Both the position numbers and the translations under genes were made by a program. A stretch of 64,000 bases of DNA from Nonlabens antarcticus (GTDB taxonomy: Bacteria > Bacteroidota > Bacteroidia > Flavobacteriales > Flavobacteriaceae), in NCBI RefSeq assembly GCF_015356755.1, contig NZ_JADFCO010000060.1, positions 62,001-126,000 of the forward strand, read 5' to 3'. The number at the start of each line of letters is the position of its first letter. Positions within the stretch are counted from its first letter, which is position 1. Below are positions 52,990 through 61,367 of the stretch, in pieces. The notes beneath the pieces were generated by a model. That model was not told the DNA's origin and searched no databases. It saw only the letters and a list, made by a program, of their open reading frames with translations.

Positions 52990-53661
52990 ATCCCAATTTT
53001 GTCAATCGCATGGGATTGAAAACACATTTTATCTAATCTCGTTTACACTGTATGAATTGAGCAGTTCAATATTTTCAAACTGGTTTACGTATTACGGTAA
53101 ACTTAGGATTTGCGAATTTTAAGCACTACGAGGTTCTAACTTCATAGGTCAGTGTTAAGAGTCCCAACAGCAATCTGTTCTTCCCTAGGTCATAAATTAG
53201 TAATCCTTATAATTAAACATGGTTAGAGGTTCAAGAGGTTCTGCGTATAAAGGCCGAATTAATGACTTTAAATAGCTGTGGAAATGAATATTTTCAGACT
53301 TGTGATTAATTTCAATATCCTCAAGTAGTCACTTAACAATTCAAATTTCAGGATAACCACAATTGCTACTCCTAATCACCTCCACATTCTAAATTTCTTG
53401 ACCAATATTAAATGTTGCATTGGCAATTTGTTCTTCCCCATCATTTCATTATCGATTTGATTAAATTTTAAAGCAAGGGTAAAACATGAAGATCCTCCAT
53501 TTAGCATATAAATCTTTAAGTGAAGTGAATTGCGTAGAGAAAACTATCTATCCATAATACAATAGCTAAAACATCTAGTTAAATGATATGAGCAAATCAT
53601 ACCATTCCATTTATGGTTTTCAACTAAAAACATCTACTTCCCTCGATCAATTCAAGCCAAT
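52990..53661. other. Gene-free stretch downstream of the SPOR and infB genes
   Basis: About 670 bases between two convergent transcripts. Stop codons are frequent in all frames and composition is AT-rich. The longest open pieces are short (for example an 18-codon frame at 53219). No repeat, RNA gene or promoter that I can support. It may be decayed sequence. Confidence 0.45.
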
Positions 53662-53692
53662 AAAAAAGCCGTTCCAAAACTGAAACGGCTTT
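53662..53692 (-). terminator. Terminator of the rimP-nusA-infB operon
   Basis: AAGCCGTT and AACGGCTT pair over a 10-base loop, and the A-run at 53662-53667 is a T-run on the minus strand. It lies 24 bases after the infB stop. Confidence 0.85.
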
Positions 53693-53715
53693 CTGTCTTT
53701 ATTAAGCTCAGTATA

Positions 53716-56640
53716 TTATTTGAGTTTCTTTCTTACTTCTACTTCACGGAAACTTTCAATGATATCATTCTCTTGAACATCGTTGTAGTTCTTAATCTGG
53801 ATACCGCATTCATAACCTTTGGCAACATCTTTAACGTCATCCTTGAATCGTTTAAGAGTAGACAGTTCACCTGTGTAAACTACAACTCCATCTCGTATCA
53901 ATCTCACGCCGCTGTTGCGGTAGATCTTACCATCCTGAACCATACAACCTGCAATAGTTCCCACTTTAGAAATCTTGAATGTTTCTCGAACTTCAGCAGA
54001 CCCTGTGATCTCTTCTTTAAGTTCTGGAGAAAGCATTCCTTCCATCGCATCTTTAAGGTCATTGATTGCATCATAAATGATTGAATACATTCTGATATCA
54101 ACTTCTTCCTGCTCTGCCACAGATCTTGCATTCCCTTGCGGACGAACGTTAAATCCTATGATAATTGCGTCTGAAGCACTCGCCAGCAATACGTCACTTT
54201 CTGTGATCGCACCTACTGCCTTATGTATGATATTCACTTGAATTTCTTCTGTAGACAACTTCTGGAATGAATCTGTCAATGCTTCAACAGAACCATCCAC
54301 GTCACCTTTAAGAATCAAGTTCAATTCTTTAAAGTCTCCTAGAGCAATACGTCTACCGATCTCATCAAGAGATAAAGTTTTCTGAGTTCTTACAGATTGC
54401 TCACGTTGCAATTGAGTACGTCTAGAAGCAATAGATTTAGCTTCTCTTTCATCCTCAAATACATGGAATTTATCACCTGCTTGTGGAGCACCATCTAAAC
54501 CTAGTATAGAAATTGGGGTTGACGGTCCTGCCGTTTTAACCTCATGACCACGTTCATCTTGCATCGCTTTCACTTTACCGTGAGTACGACCTGCGAGTAC
54601 ATAGTCTCCTACTTTTAATGTTCCTGCCTGTACTAATATAGTGGAAACGTATCCACGACCTTTGTCTAGGAATGCCTCTACAACAGTACCGGTAGCTTGT
54701 TTATTAGGATTCGCTTTAAGATCTAATAATTCTGCTTCTAACAATACTTTTTCTAGAAGCTCTGCAACTCCCAGTCCAGTTTTAGCAGATATATCATGGG
54801 ACTGAATTTTTCCACCCCAATCTTCCACCAACAAGTTCATATTAGCTAACGATTCTTTAATTTTTTCTGGGTTTGCCGCATCGCGGTCAACCTTATTGAT
54901 AGCAAATATGATTGGCACATTTGCTGCTTGTGCGTGACTAATAGCCTCTTTAGTTTGAGGCATCACATCATCATCTGCTGCTATTACGATAATAGCAATG
55001 TCAGTTACTTGAGCACCACGTGCACGCATCGCGGTAAAGGCCTCGTGTCCTGGTGTATCAAGGAAGGACATTTTCTGACCACCTTTCAACTCCACACCAT
55101 AAGCACCTATGTGTTGGGTAATTCCACCACTTTCACCAGCAATAACATTCTCTTCACGTATATAATCCAGTAAAGAAGTTTTACCGTGATCTACGTGACC
55201 CATAACGGTAACAATAGGAGCACGAGTGATCAATTGATCTTCAGTATCTACAGTCTCTGCAATACTTTCTTCAATATCTGCATTAACAAAGTCCATCTCA
55301 AAGCCAAATTCCTCAGCAACGATACTCATCGTTTCAGCATCAAGACGCTGATTCATGGTTACCATCATACCTAATGACATACAGGCTCCAATCACCTGGT
55401 TGACTGGAACGTCCATCATGGTGGAAAGGTCGCTAACAGTTACAAACTCTGTAACCTGGATTTTCTTGTCTTCTGCTTGTTCTTGTTCTTGAGCCTCTAC
55501 CTTTTCACGGTGGGTATCTCTTTTATCGCGACGGTATCTTGCCGCTTTAGATTTGGAGGATTTACTTTGAAGTTTTTCAAGAGTTTCTCTAACCTGTTTT
55601 TGGATTTCTTCTTCTGTAGGCTCTGCCTTAACAAGAGTTTTTCTTGCAGCACCTGGAGCGCCTCGTCTTGCACCAGGACCGCTTTTTGCACCAGCACCAC
55701 CAGCTCCTGGCTTAGAAATACGTTTACGCTTGCGCTTGTTATCTTCTTTTTTCTTAGGCTTGGCAAATTTCGACAAATCGATCTTTTGCCCTGTCACTTT
55801 AAGCCCACCTAGTTTCTTATACTCGGTTTTAATCACCTCTGACTCGGCCGTTTGACCTTCTGCTTGTTCTACAGTAGCGTCTTTAGGTACTTCAGCTGTT
55901 ACCGGAGTTTCATCAGCCTTAGCGACTTCTGGTTCTGGTTTAGCCTCTTCAACCAGTTTAACGGTTTCTTTTTTCTCTTCTGGCTTAGCAGCTTCTGTTT
56001 TCGCCACTGGAGTAGCAGGTTTAGGAGCTTCTGCCTTAGGAGAATCAGCTTTAGGGGTTTCCTTCTTAGGAGCCTCCGCTTTAGCAGTTTCTGGTTTTGA
56101 CTTTGCCTTTGGCCTTGGCTTGTTTTTATCAAGATCGATTTTCCCCTTGATTGTCGCTCCTGAAGCTTTAGGTCTGTTAGAAATAACGGAAGGATCTGCT
56201 ACCGCCTCTTTAACAGCCTCAGCTTTTTTCTCTTCTGGCGCTTTGTTCACTGGAACATCTGCAGTAGATTTCTCTGGAGGAGTTTTCTTACTCGCATCCA
56301 GATCTATGGTGCCTACAGTTTTAGGACCCGTCACTTCAGCTTTAGCTCTAACGACCTCTTGCTGCTTACGTTGTCTTTCTTCCTGTTCTTGCTCCCGTTG
56401 TAAGCGCAATTCCTCCTGCTCTTTACGACGCTCTGCTCCAACTTCCTTAGAAGCTACCTTTTTGCTTTTGTCTGTTTGAAACTCATCTGCTAGTGCTTGA
56501 TAGACGGATTCGTCAATTTTTGTGGTAGGGCGAGCCTCTATCTCAATACCTTGGGCAGAGAGATGTTCCACAGCACGGTCTAGAGAAATATTAAATTCTC
56601 TAAGCACTTTATTGAGTCTCATGTTTTTTACTTCGGCCAT
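53716..56640 (-). CDS. infB: Translation initiation factor IF-2
   Basis: A 974-residue GTPase that brings fMet-tRNA to the 30S subunit. The N-terminal IF2N domain ([21 protein letters not shown]) is followed by a very long low-complexity linker (~60-360) of Lys, Glu, Pro and Ala repeats with a basic [12 protein letters not shown] run. The G domain near residue 475 has [10 protein letters not shown] (G1), DTPGHEAF (G3) and NKVD (G4). Domains II, III and the fMet-tRNA-binding C-terminal domain ([19 protein letters not shown]) are complete. Third gene of the operon. Confidence 0.97.
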   Translation of the reverse strand: MAEVKNMRLNKVLREFNISLDRAVEHLSAQGIEIEARPTTKIDESVYQALADEFQTDKSKKVASKEVGAERRKEQEELRLQREQEQEERQRKQQEVVRAKAEVTGPKTVGTIDLDASKKTPPEKSTADVPVNKAPEEKKAEAVKEAVADPSVISNRPKASGATIKGKIDLDKNKPRPKAKSKPETAKAEAPKKETPKADSPKAEAPKPATPVAKTEAAKPEEKKETVKLVEEAKPEPEVAKADETPVTAEVPKDATVEQAEGQTAESEVIKTEYKKLGGLKVTGQKIDLSKFAKPKKKEDNKRKRKRISKPGAGGAGAKSGPGARRGAPGAARKTLVKAEPTEEEIQKQVRETLEKLQSKSSKSKAARYRRDKRDTHREKVEAQEQEQAEDKKIQVTEFVTVSDLSTMMDVPVNQVIGACMSLGMMVTMNQRLDAETMSIVAEEFGFEMDFVNADIEESIAETVDTEDQLITRAPIVTVMGHVDHGKTSLLDYIREENVIAGESGGITQHIGAYGVELKGGQKMSFLDTPGHEAFTAMRARGAQVTDIAIIVIAADDDVMPQTKEAISHAQAANVPIIFAINKVDRDAANPEKIKESLANMNLLVEDWGGKIQSHDISAKTGLGVAELLEKVLLEAELLDLKANPNKQATGTVVEAFLDKGRGYVSTILVQAGTLKVGDYVLAGRTHGKVKAMQDERGHEVKTAGPSTPISILGLDGAPQAGDKFHVFEDEREAKSIASRRTQLQREQSVRTQKTLSLDEIGRRIALGDFKELNLILKGDVDGSVEALTDSFQKLSTEEIQVNIIHKAVGAITESDVLLASASDAIIIGFNVRPQGNARSVAEQEEVDIRMYSIIYDAINDLKDAMEGMLSPELKEEITGSAEVRETFKISKVGTIAGCMVQDGKIYRNSGVRLIRDGVVVYTGELSTLKRFKDDVKDVAKGYECGIQIKNYNDVQENDIIESFREVEVRKKLK

Positions 56641-56668
56641 AAAATACCTATGGGTTGTCTTTTAATTC

Positions 56669-57901
56669 TTAATCTTCAAATTCTGACTTCAGGATATTCA
56701 TCAACTCGACGATTGTTTCCTCTTCCAGATCTGTTCTTTTTACTAAATCCTCTACATCCTGCTCTAATACGCTCTTTGCCGTATCCAGACCAGCTTTACT
56801 CAATTCTTCTATAATCCATCCTTCGATTTCATCAGAGAATTCTGTCAATTCTACATCTTCCTCTACTCCTTCACGGATCACATCTATTTCATAACCAGTC
56901 AACTTCCCAGCTAGTCTAATATTATGACCGCGACGACCTATGGCTTTAGAAACTTCCTCAGGATTCAGTCGTACTTCTGCTCTTTTCTTTTCTTCATCAA
57001 TTGTAATAGATACAATTTTTGCAGGACTTAAAGCACGTCCTATGTATAACTGTGTGTTTGCAGTCCAGTTAATAACATCAATATTTTCGTTTCCTAACTC
57101 ACGAACTATACCATGAATACGACTTCCTTTAACACCTACACAAGCGCCTACTGGATCGATTCTATCATCATAACTATCCACCGCAACTTTAGCTTTCTCA
57201 CCTGGTTCACGAACGACAGCCTTAACGGTAATTAAACCATCAAAAACTTCAGGGATTTCTTGTTCAAACAATTTCTCTAAGAACTTAGGAGATGTTCTAG
57301 AAAGTATAATATTAGGCTTATTACCTCTAAGCTCTACACTTTCTATAATCCCACGAACATTCTCCCCTTTACGGAAAAAATCAGATGGAATCTGTCTGTC
57401 CTTAGGCATGATTATCTCATTACCGTCATCATCTAAAAGAATAATCGCACGATGTCTTATATGGTGCACTTCAGCACTGTACAACTCACCTTCTAACTCC
57501 TTAAAGTGTTTGAAGATATTAGTATTATCGTGCTCATGAATTTTTGATATCAAATTTTGACGTAATGCAAGAATCGCACGGCGCCCTAACTGAATTAACT
57601 TCACCTCTTCGGCAACATCTTCACCAACCTCATAATCAGGCTCGATTTTACGTGCTTCAGTAAGTGAAATTTCTGAGTTATCGTCTTCAACCTCATCATC
57701 AGCAACAACCACACGGTTGCGCCATATTTCTAAATCGCCCTTATCTGGATTGATAATGATGTCAAAATTGTCATCCTCACCATATTTCCTTTTAAGCGCA
57801 CTTCTAAAAACATCTTCCAAGATCGCCATCAATGTGACGCGATCTATCATTTTATCATCTTTAAACTCAGAAAAAGACTCGATCAATGCGAGATTTTCCA
57901 T
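56669..57901 (-). CDS. nusA: Transcription termination/antitermination factor NusA
   Basis: A 410-residue RNA polymerase-binding factor. The N-terminal domain (MENLALIESFSEFKDDKMID...ALKRKYG) precedes an S1 domain (GELYSAEVHHIRHRAI) and two KH domains (GACVGVKGSRIHGIVREL and EEVSKAIGRRGHNIRLAGKLTGYEI). A short C-terminal helical tail follows, without the full acidic repeats of E. coli NusA, as usual in Bacteroidota. I choose ATG 57901. A GTG two codons upstream is also possible. Sits between rimP and infB as in most bacteria. Confidence 0.96.
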   Translation of the reverse strand: MENLALIESFSEFKDDKMIDRVTLMAILEDVFRSALKRKYGEDDNFDIIINPDKGDLEIWRNRVVVADDEVEDDNSEISLTEARKIEPDYEVGEDVAEEVKLIQLGRRAILALRQNLISKIHEHDNTNIFKHFKELEGELYSAEVHHIRHRAIILLDDDGNEIIMPKDRQIPSDFFRKGENVRGIIESVELRGNKPNIILSRTSPKFLEKLFEQEIPEVFDGLITVKAVVREPGEKAKVAVDSYDDRIDPVGACVGVKGSRIHGIVRELGNENIDVINWTANTQLYIGRALSPAKIVSITIDEEKKRAEVRLNPEEVSKAIGRRGHNIRLAGKLTGYEIDVIREGVEEDVELTEFSDEIEGWIIEELSKAGLDTAKSVLEQDVEDLVKRTDLEEETIVELMNILKSEFED

Positions 57902-57910
57902 ATTCACTTT

Positions 57911-58378
57911 TTAATTAAATGTTATAACAACTTTTGCTTGTTTGATCTCTTCATAAGGAAGTGTCAATTCCTTTTCAACAGTCACTTTTCCTTTTCCCAC
58001 TGGTTTCGGCTCTCTAGCTTTCCACGTGATGGTCACTTCATTTTCATCTGCCTTTTCAAGCACTCCAGTTTCTTTGGATTTTTCCCTGTCTGTTATTTCA
58101 AGGGTACGACCTATATTCTTGACAAACTGTCGATGATGCTTGAGCGGCTTGCCCACTCCAGCACTGGTAACTTCCAGAGAAAAATCTTCCTCCTCGCGAT
58201 CAAGCTGGTGCTCGACGGCTCTTGATACAAAAATACAATCTGAAACCATGACATCCTTATCGCCGTCAACAATGACCTTAATCACGTTGCCGGCTGCAAT
58301 ATCCAGGTCTATCAGATATAGATCTGTTCTTTCTTCAAATGCTGCATCTAGCAGTTCACGAACTCTTTTTTCCAACAT
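57911..58378 (-). CDS. rimP: Ribosome maturation factor RimP
   Basis: A 155-residue 30S maturation factor. The N-terminal domain contains DLYLIDLDI and VDGDKDVMVSDCIFVSRAVEHQLDREEEDFSLEVTSAGVGKPL, where S-AG--KPL is the family signature. A C-terminal Sm-like domain ends GKGKVTVEKELTLPYEEIKQAKV. It helps assemble the small subunit head. First gene of rimP-nusA-infB. Its ATG is 7 bases downstream of a terminator-like hairpin and U-run in the leader. Confidence 0.95.
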   Translation of the reverse strand: MLEKRVRELLDAAFEERTDLYLIDLDIAAGNVIKVIVDGDKDVMVSDCIFVSRAVEHQLDREEEDFSLEVTSAGVGKPLKHHRQFVKNIGRTLEITDREKSKETGVLEKADENEVTITWKAREPKPVGKGKVTVEKELTLPYEEIKQAKVVITFN

Positions 58379-58385
58379 ATTTTAT

Positions 58386-58411
58386 AAAAAGAGGGGACTT
58401 TTTGTCCCCTC
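58386..58411 (-). promoter_or_regulatory. Terminator-like hairpin in the rimP leader (candidate attenuator)
   Basis: On the minus strand GAGGGGAC (58411-58404), loop AAAAA, GTCCCCTC (58398-58391), then TTTTT (58390-58386). This is an 8-bp GC-rich stem with a U-run between promoter and start codon. No gene on the minus strand ends before it, so it is not the terminator of another transcript. Confidence 0.75.
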
Positions 58412-58430
58412 ATATTGCTCAAATACAGTG

Positions 58431-58460
58431 CAAAGATAGTAATTTTTTAAGCTTCTGCAA
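58431..58460 (-). promoter_or_regulatory. Promoter of rimP-nusA-infB
   Basis: TTG (58460-58458), 19 bases, TATCTTTG (58438-58431) on the minus strand, an exact match to the Bacteroidota consensus TTG-N17-23-TAnnTTTG. Transcription should start near 58425. Confidence 0.6.
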
Positions 58461-58688
58461 TGTATGGTTCCTCATTCATGATTTATAGTGAAAACAGTTT
58501 CAGAATATTATCTTAACCTTTGCATGGAATGTAGTTCTAAAAATGAAGTTACACCGCTTTCGCGAAAGCAAAATTATTACAAAACCTCTAACAATTTAAT
58601 CTATAATTTAATGGTCCAAACAACTTTACTGGGCCTCTAGTTCTGAATTAAAAATTTATTAAAGTTTAGAAATGAGTGAAAAATAATA
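58461..58688. other. Intergenic region upstream of the phosphodiesterase gene
   Basis: Contains the dispersed palindrome copy 11 at 58556-58569. Otherwise AT-rich with no gene. The phosphodiesterase promoter should lie here, but no clear consensus was found. Confidence 0.4.
58556..58569. repeat. Dispersed palindrome, copy 11 (intergenic)
   Basis: 14-bp perfect core GCTTTCGCGAAAGC. Confidence 0.93.
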
Positions 58689-59528
58689 ATGAAATATCCT
58701 GAATTTTTCTTGCAAGGCCATAGAGGAACCAGAGGTTTGATGCCTGAAAACACCATTCCAGGAATGCTAAAAGCAATCCAAGATGGAGCTAACGTATTAG
58801 AAATGGACCTACAGTTTACCGCAGATGGAGTGGTGATTGTTGCTCATGATCCTTTTGTCAATAGAACCTATAGCCTAGACAAGACAGGAGCAGATATTCC
58901 TAAAAGTCAAGCACGGAAACATATTTTTTACAGGATGAATTATAGCGACGTACGTTTATATGACGTAGGCTCCAAAGGAAATCTTAAATACTTACAACAA
59001 CAAAAAGCCAATGCCTATATTCCAGAATTGGGTGAGCTTATTGCCGCAGTAGAGAAGTATGTATCAGATAATAAATTACAACCTGTCTTATATAATGTAG
59101 AAATTAAAGCGGGTCCAGAAGGAGATCTCAAACTCCACCCTGCGCCCATTCATTTAATTGCAAGAGTCGTGTCCATACTTAAATCGGCCAATATTGAAAA
59201 CCGTTACTACATCCAGTCGTTTGATCCCAGACAAATTCAAGAAGTAAAAAAAACATGCCCTGAGATTCCAGTAGCATTTCTAACGGCTGATAATAATAAA
59301 AGTGTAGAACAACATTTAGAACCAATAGGTTTTGAACCAGAAATATTCAGTCCCTATTTTAAGATTGTCACACTAGAAATGGTAAAAGAATCTAAGGATC
59401 GCGGAATCAAAATTATACCATGGACGGTCAATCAGGTCAAAACCATGAAGTCGCTTATGAAAATGGGAGTTGATGGAATCATTACCGATTATCCAGGTGT
59501 TTTGTGTCAATTGCGGAATGAGTCTTAA
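58689..59528 (+). CDS. Glycerophosphodiester phosphodiesterase
   Basis: A 279-residue TIM-barrel enzyme of the GDPD family that hydrolyses glycerophosphodiesters to glycerol-3-phosphate and an alcohol. The start QGHRGTRGLMPENT holds H11-R12-G13 and P19-E-N-T, the metal-site E38-M-D40 and H53-D54 in VAHDP are present, and NVEIK and the C-terminal GIKIIPWTVN complete the motif set. No signal peptide, so either cytoplasmic or poorly recognised. Only this gene in the transcript; the gap to the haemoglobin gene is 289 bases. Confidence 0.92.
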   Translation: MKYPEFFLQGHRGTRGLMPENTIPGMLKAIQDGANVLEMDLQFTADGVVIVAHDPFVNRTYSLDKTGADIPKSQARKHIFYRMNYSDVRLYDVGSKGNLKYLQQQKANAYIPELGELIAAVEKYVSDNKLQPVLYNVEIKAGPEGDLKLHPAPIHLIARVVSILKSANIENRYYIQSFDPRQIQEVKKTCPEIPVAFLTADNNKSVEQHLEPIGFEPEIFSPYFKIVTLEMVKESKDRGIKIIPWTVNQVKTMKSLMKMGVDGIITDYPGVLCQLRNES

Positions 59529-59713
59529 GCTTATCTGTTTATCTGCAATCATAGTTTTAGCATTAGAGCAGCAATCATTTCATAGCTAATCAGCTCCTAC
59601 TTCCTTTATTCTAGGGAGTGCTTTTTTGAACCTTTCCATAATGCCATAAATTCAAGCAAGTGGTTTTAATCTCTATTTTATTTAAGTTATAATTTCTAAA
59701 GGTTAATAGTTCG

Positions 59714-59737
59714 TATTCGGATACTTCTATCCGAATA
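59714..59737. promoter_or_regulatory. Operator-like dyad upstream of the truncated haemoglobin gene
   Basis: TATTCGGATA (59714-59723) and TATCCGAATA (59728-59737) form a perfect 10-bp inverted repeat with a 4-base spacer, 80 bases before the start codon. TTCGG recurs at 59760-59764. No T-run, so it is not a terminator. Confidence 0.6.
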
Positions 59738-59817
59738 TAAGTTTGATATTTGTATCAGATTCGGTTTTGATAATCGGGTCGTGATTTCAGGAAACTAATT
59801 CTATAAATATTTCTAAT

Positions 59818-60207
59818 ATGAAAGCAGATATACTATTTAGAAAAGATATTAAGCTACTGGTAGAGACATTCTATGAAAGAGTAAGGCTAGATCCAACTTT
59901 AGGACCTGTATTTAACAGACACATAAAAGACTGGGAATCTCATCTAGAACTACTCACAGACTTCTGGGAAACTAGCTTATTTAGAACTTCGAGCTACAAG
60001 GGAAATCCAATAACTGCTCACAACGCAGTCGATAAAATAGAACAGTATACCATCGATGAGACTCATTTTGGTATTTGGCTGAACCATTGGGTTCAAACTC
60101 TAGATTATTTATTTGTAGGTGATAATGCTACCACTCTCAAGTTGAGAGCACGTAAAATGGGAACCAACTTAAATTTAAATTTGTTCAACCAGAAACCTAA
60201 AACATAA
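59818..60207 (+). CDS. Group III truncated haemoglobin
   Basis: A 129-residue 2-on-2 globin. Pattern LLVETFYERVRLDPTLGPVFNRHIKDWESHLELLTDFWETSLF, followed by HFGIWLNHW. The proximal histidine is probably H83 in the HFxxWL motif and the distal B10 position Y19. Length is right for group III. Such globins are linked to nitric oxide or peroxide handling in Campylobacter, but the role here is open. The upstream 24-base dyad suggests regulated expression. A terminator follows and a small membrane-protein gene converges on it. Confidence 0.9.
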   Translation: MKADILFRKDIKLLVETFYERVRLDPTLGPVFNRHIKDWESHLELLTDFWETSLFRTSSYKGNPITAHNAVDKIEQYTIDETHFGIWLNHWVQTLDYLFVGDNATTLKLRARKMGTNLNLNLFNQKPKT

Positions 60208-60288
60208 AAGTAGGTCAGACTTTGAAACAGTTATGATCGTTGAAAGGCTTTCTTTTAACTCATTTTACTCATCACTATTAGATCATTA

Positions 60289-60326
60289 AAAACACCCACT
60301 ATTTATCATTTTATAGCGGGTGTTTT
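60289..60326 (+). terminator. Terminator of the truncated haemoglobin gene
   Basis: AAAACACCC (60289-60297) pairs with GGGTGTTTT (60318-60326) and an inner CTAT/ATAG extension. T-run is short but present. Confidence 0.75.
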
Positions 60327-60422
60327 GAATAAACTGCAGAATGTGCTTATAGCGTATATGAGAAAACATCATAACCTTGCAGTTTGACAATGTTTTCAAT
60401 ATTTAATAACAGATCGCTTATA

Positions 60423-60848
60423 CTAAAATAAGTGAAGGCAAATAACAGTCAGGCTCACGAGCACACTCACAATAAGTAAGTTTACTTGAAACTTTTCTTT
60501 TTGCTGAGAAAGAACTGATGCGTTGAATCCCATGCAAAAGATTGTCACTAGAAACAATTCTATCATTTGCACTGGCCGGGAAAACCCAGATGGATTCATC
60601 AGCAACACCATAGCGGCAACAGATGCTAAACAACTCTGCCCTAAAAGACTTATGGTAGCATAAGCCACGGAGCCCGAACGATATTCTTCCATGAAACTAT
60701 TATAAAGATCTAAAACGTAATTTGTACGTGACGTTTCATTTCTTTCAGCTGCTCTACTCTGTGATTGATGAGCGTCTATAACCATGGAAGTTGTATGGTC
60801 GTTAGACATTGAAACTGGGTGTGTGAAGGTTTTTGTAAGTAATTCCAT
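60423..60848 (-). CDS. Small membrane protein of unknown function
   Basis: A 141-residue protein. The first 60 residues are polar with several His (FTHPVSMSNDHTTSMVIDAHQSQ) and a helix (NYVLDLYNSFMEEYRSG). Three hydrophobic segments follow: VAYATISLLGQSCLASVAAMVLLM, then MIELFLVTIFCMGFNASVL and the C-terminal VNLLIVSVLVSLTVICLHLF. The N-terminus is probably cytoplasmic. I do not recognise the family. The upstream region carries TTCGGA elements like those before the neighbouring haemoglobin gene, so the two may share a regulator. Confidence 0.6.
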   Translation of the reverse strand: MELLTKTFTHPVSMSNDHTTSMVIDAHQSQSRAAERNETSRTNYVLDLYNSFMEEYRSGSVAYATISLLGQSCLASVAAMVLLMNPSGFSRPVQMIELFLVTIFCMGFNASVLSQQKEKFQVNLLIVSVLVSLTVICLHLF

Positions 60849-61113
60849 AATATTTTTTATTAATCAGATAATGCTATCTTTTTATCCTTTTATAAGAATA
60901 GTTCGGCTAAATTATCAATACAAAAATAAGCATAATTATTATTCGGACAAATATATCCTTTATTAATTTTATATTTATTTTGATTCGGAATATCTGTTTA
61001 TAATATAGAGTTTATCAGTTTTCAACGGAGTCCTACTATGGACTACTTTAAATTTTGAACTTTCAAACTAGAAACCAACCTCCTTTGAACCTCCAACCAA
61101 ACATGCTGAAAAT
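60849..61113. other. Intergenic region with TTCGG words
   Basis: Very AT-rich. TTCGG occurs at 60902-60906, 60942-60946 (TATTCGGACAAATATATCC, half matching the haemoglobin dyad) and 60983-60987. No gene found. Probably carries the promoter and regulator sites of the minus-strand membrane-protein gene. Confidence 0.4.
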
Positions 61114-61146
61114 AAAAAATCCCGACTCTAAAAAAGAGCCGGGATT
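61114..61146 (-). terminator. Terminator of the tRNA-Gln transcript
   Basis: AATCCCG with CTC pairs with GAG and CGGGATT around an A-rich loop. On the minus strand it ends in TTTTTTATTTT. It starts 7 bases after the tRNA 3' end. Confidence 0.9.
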
Positions 61147-61152
61147 CAACAG

Positions 61153-61223
61153 TTGTCCCACAAGGACTCGAACCTTGAACGACGGTACCAAAAACCGATG
61201 TGTTACCATTACACCATGGGACA
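61153..61223 (-). tRNA. tRNA-Gln (anticodon UUG)
   Basis: A 71-base cloverleaf on the minus strand. The acceptor stem TGTCCCA/TGGGACA is fully paired with discriminator A, the D stem is GTGT/ACAC, and the T arm is CAAGG-TTCGAGT-CCTTG. The anticodon loop TTTTGGT places TTG at 34-36, hence glutamine. The anticodon stem TCGGT/ACCGT has a terminal T-T mismatch at 27-43. CCA is not encoded. Own promoter upstream and terminator downstream, so it is a single-gene transcript. Confidence 0.95.
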
Positions 61224-61233
61224 ATTGCGGGTG

Positions 61234-61263
61234 CAAATTTAGAACAATTCTGATTTTATGCAA
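61234..61263 (-). promoter_or_regulatory. Promoter of tRNA-Gln
   Basis: TTG (61263-61261), 19 bases, TAAATTTG (61241-61234) on the minus strand, a full consensus match ending 11 bases before the tRNA. Confidence 0.6.
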
Positions 61264-61367
61264 CTCTTTTTAAAAAATTTATTTCTGTAAAATGAAAATC
61301 GACTTGTAGCGTTGTATTTACCAGTGTCCTTATATAATTACTACTTTAGCAGCTGTTAAAAATACCT

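Noticed and set aside
52990-53661. Possible small genes in the gap between SPOR and infB
   Set aside because: Frames are short, composition is non-coding and no family is recognisable.
55497-56132. Lys/Leu-rich open frames on both strands inside infB
   Set aside because: They are shadows of the Lys/Glu/Pro-rich IF-2 linker, with no start context and no conserved features.
61153-61223. tRNA-Gln as attachment site of an integrated element
   Set aside because: No integrase, phage gene or repeated tRNA 3' end is seen nearby.
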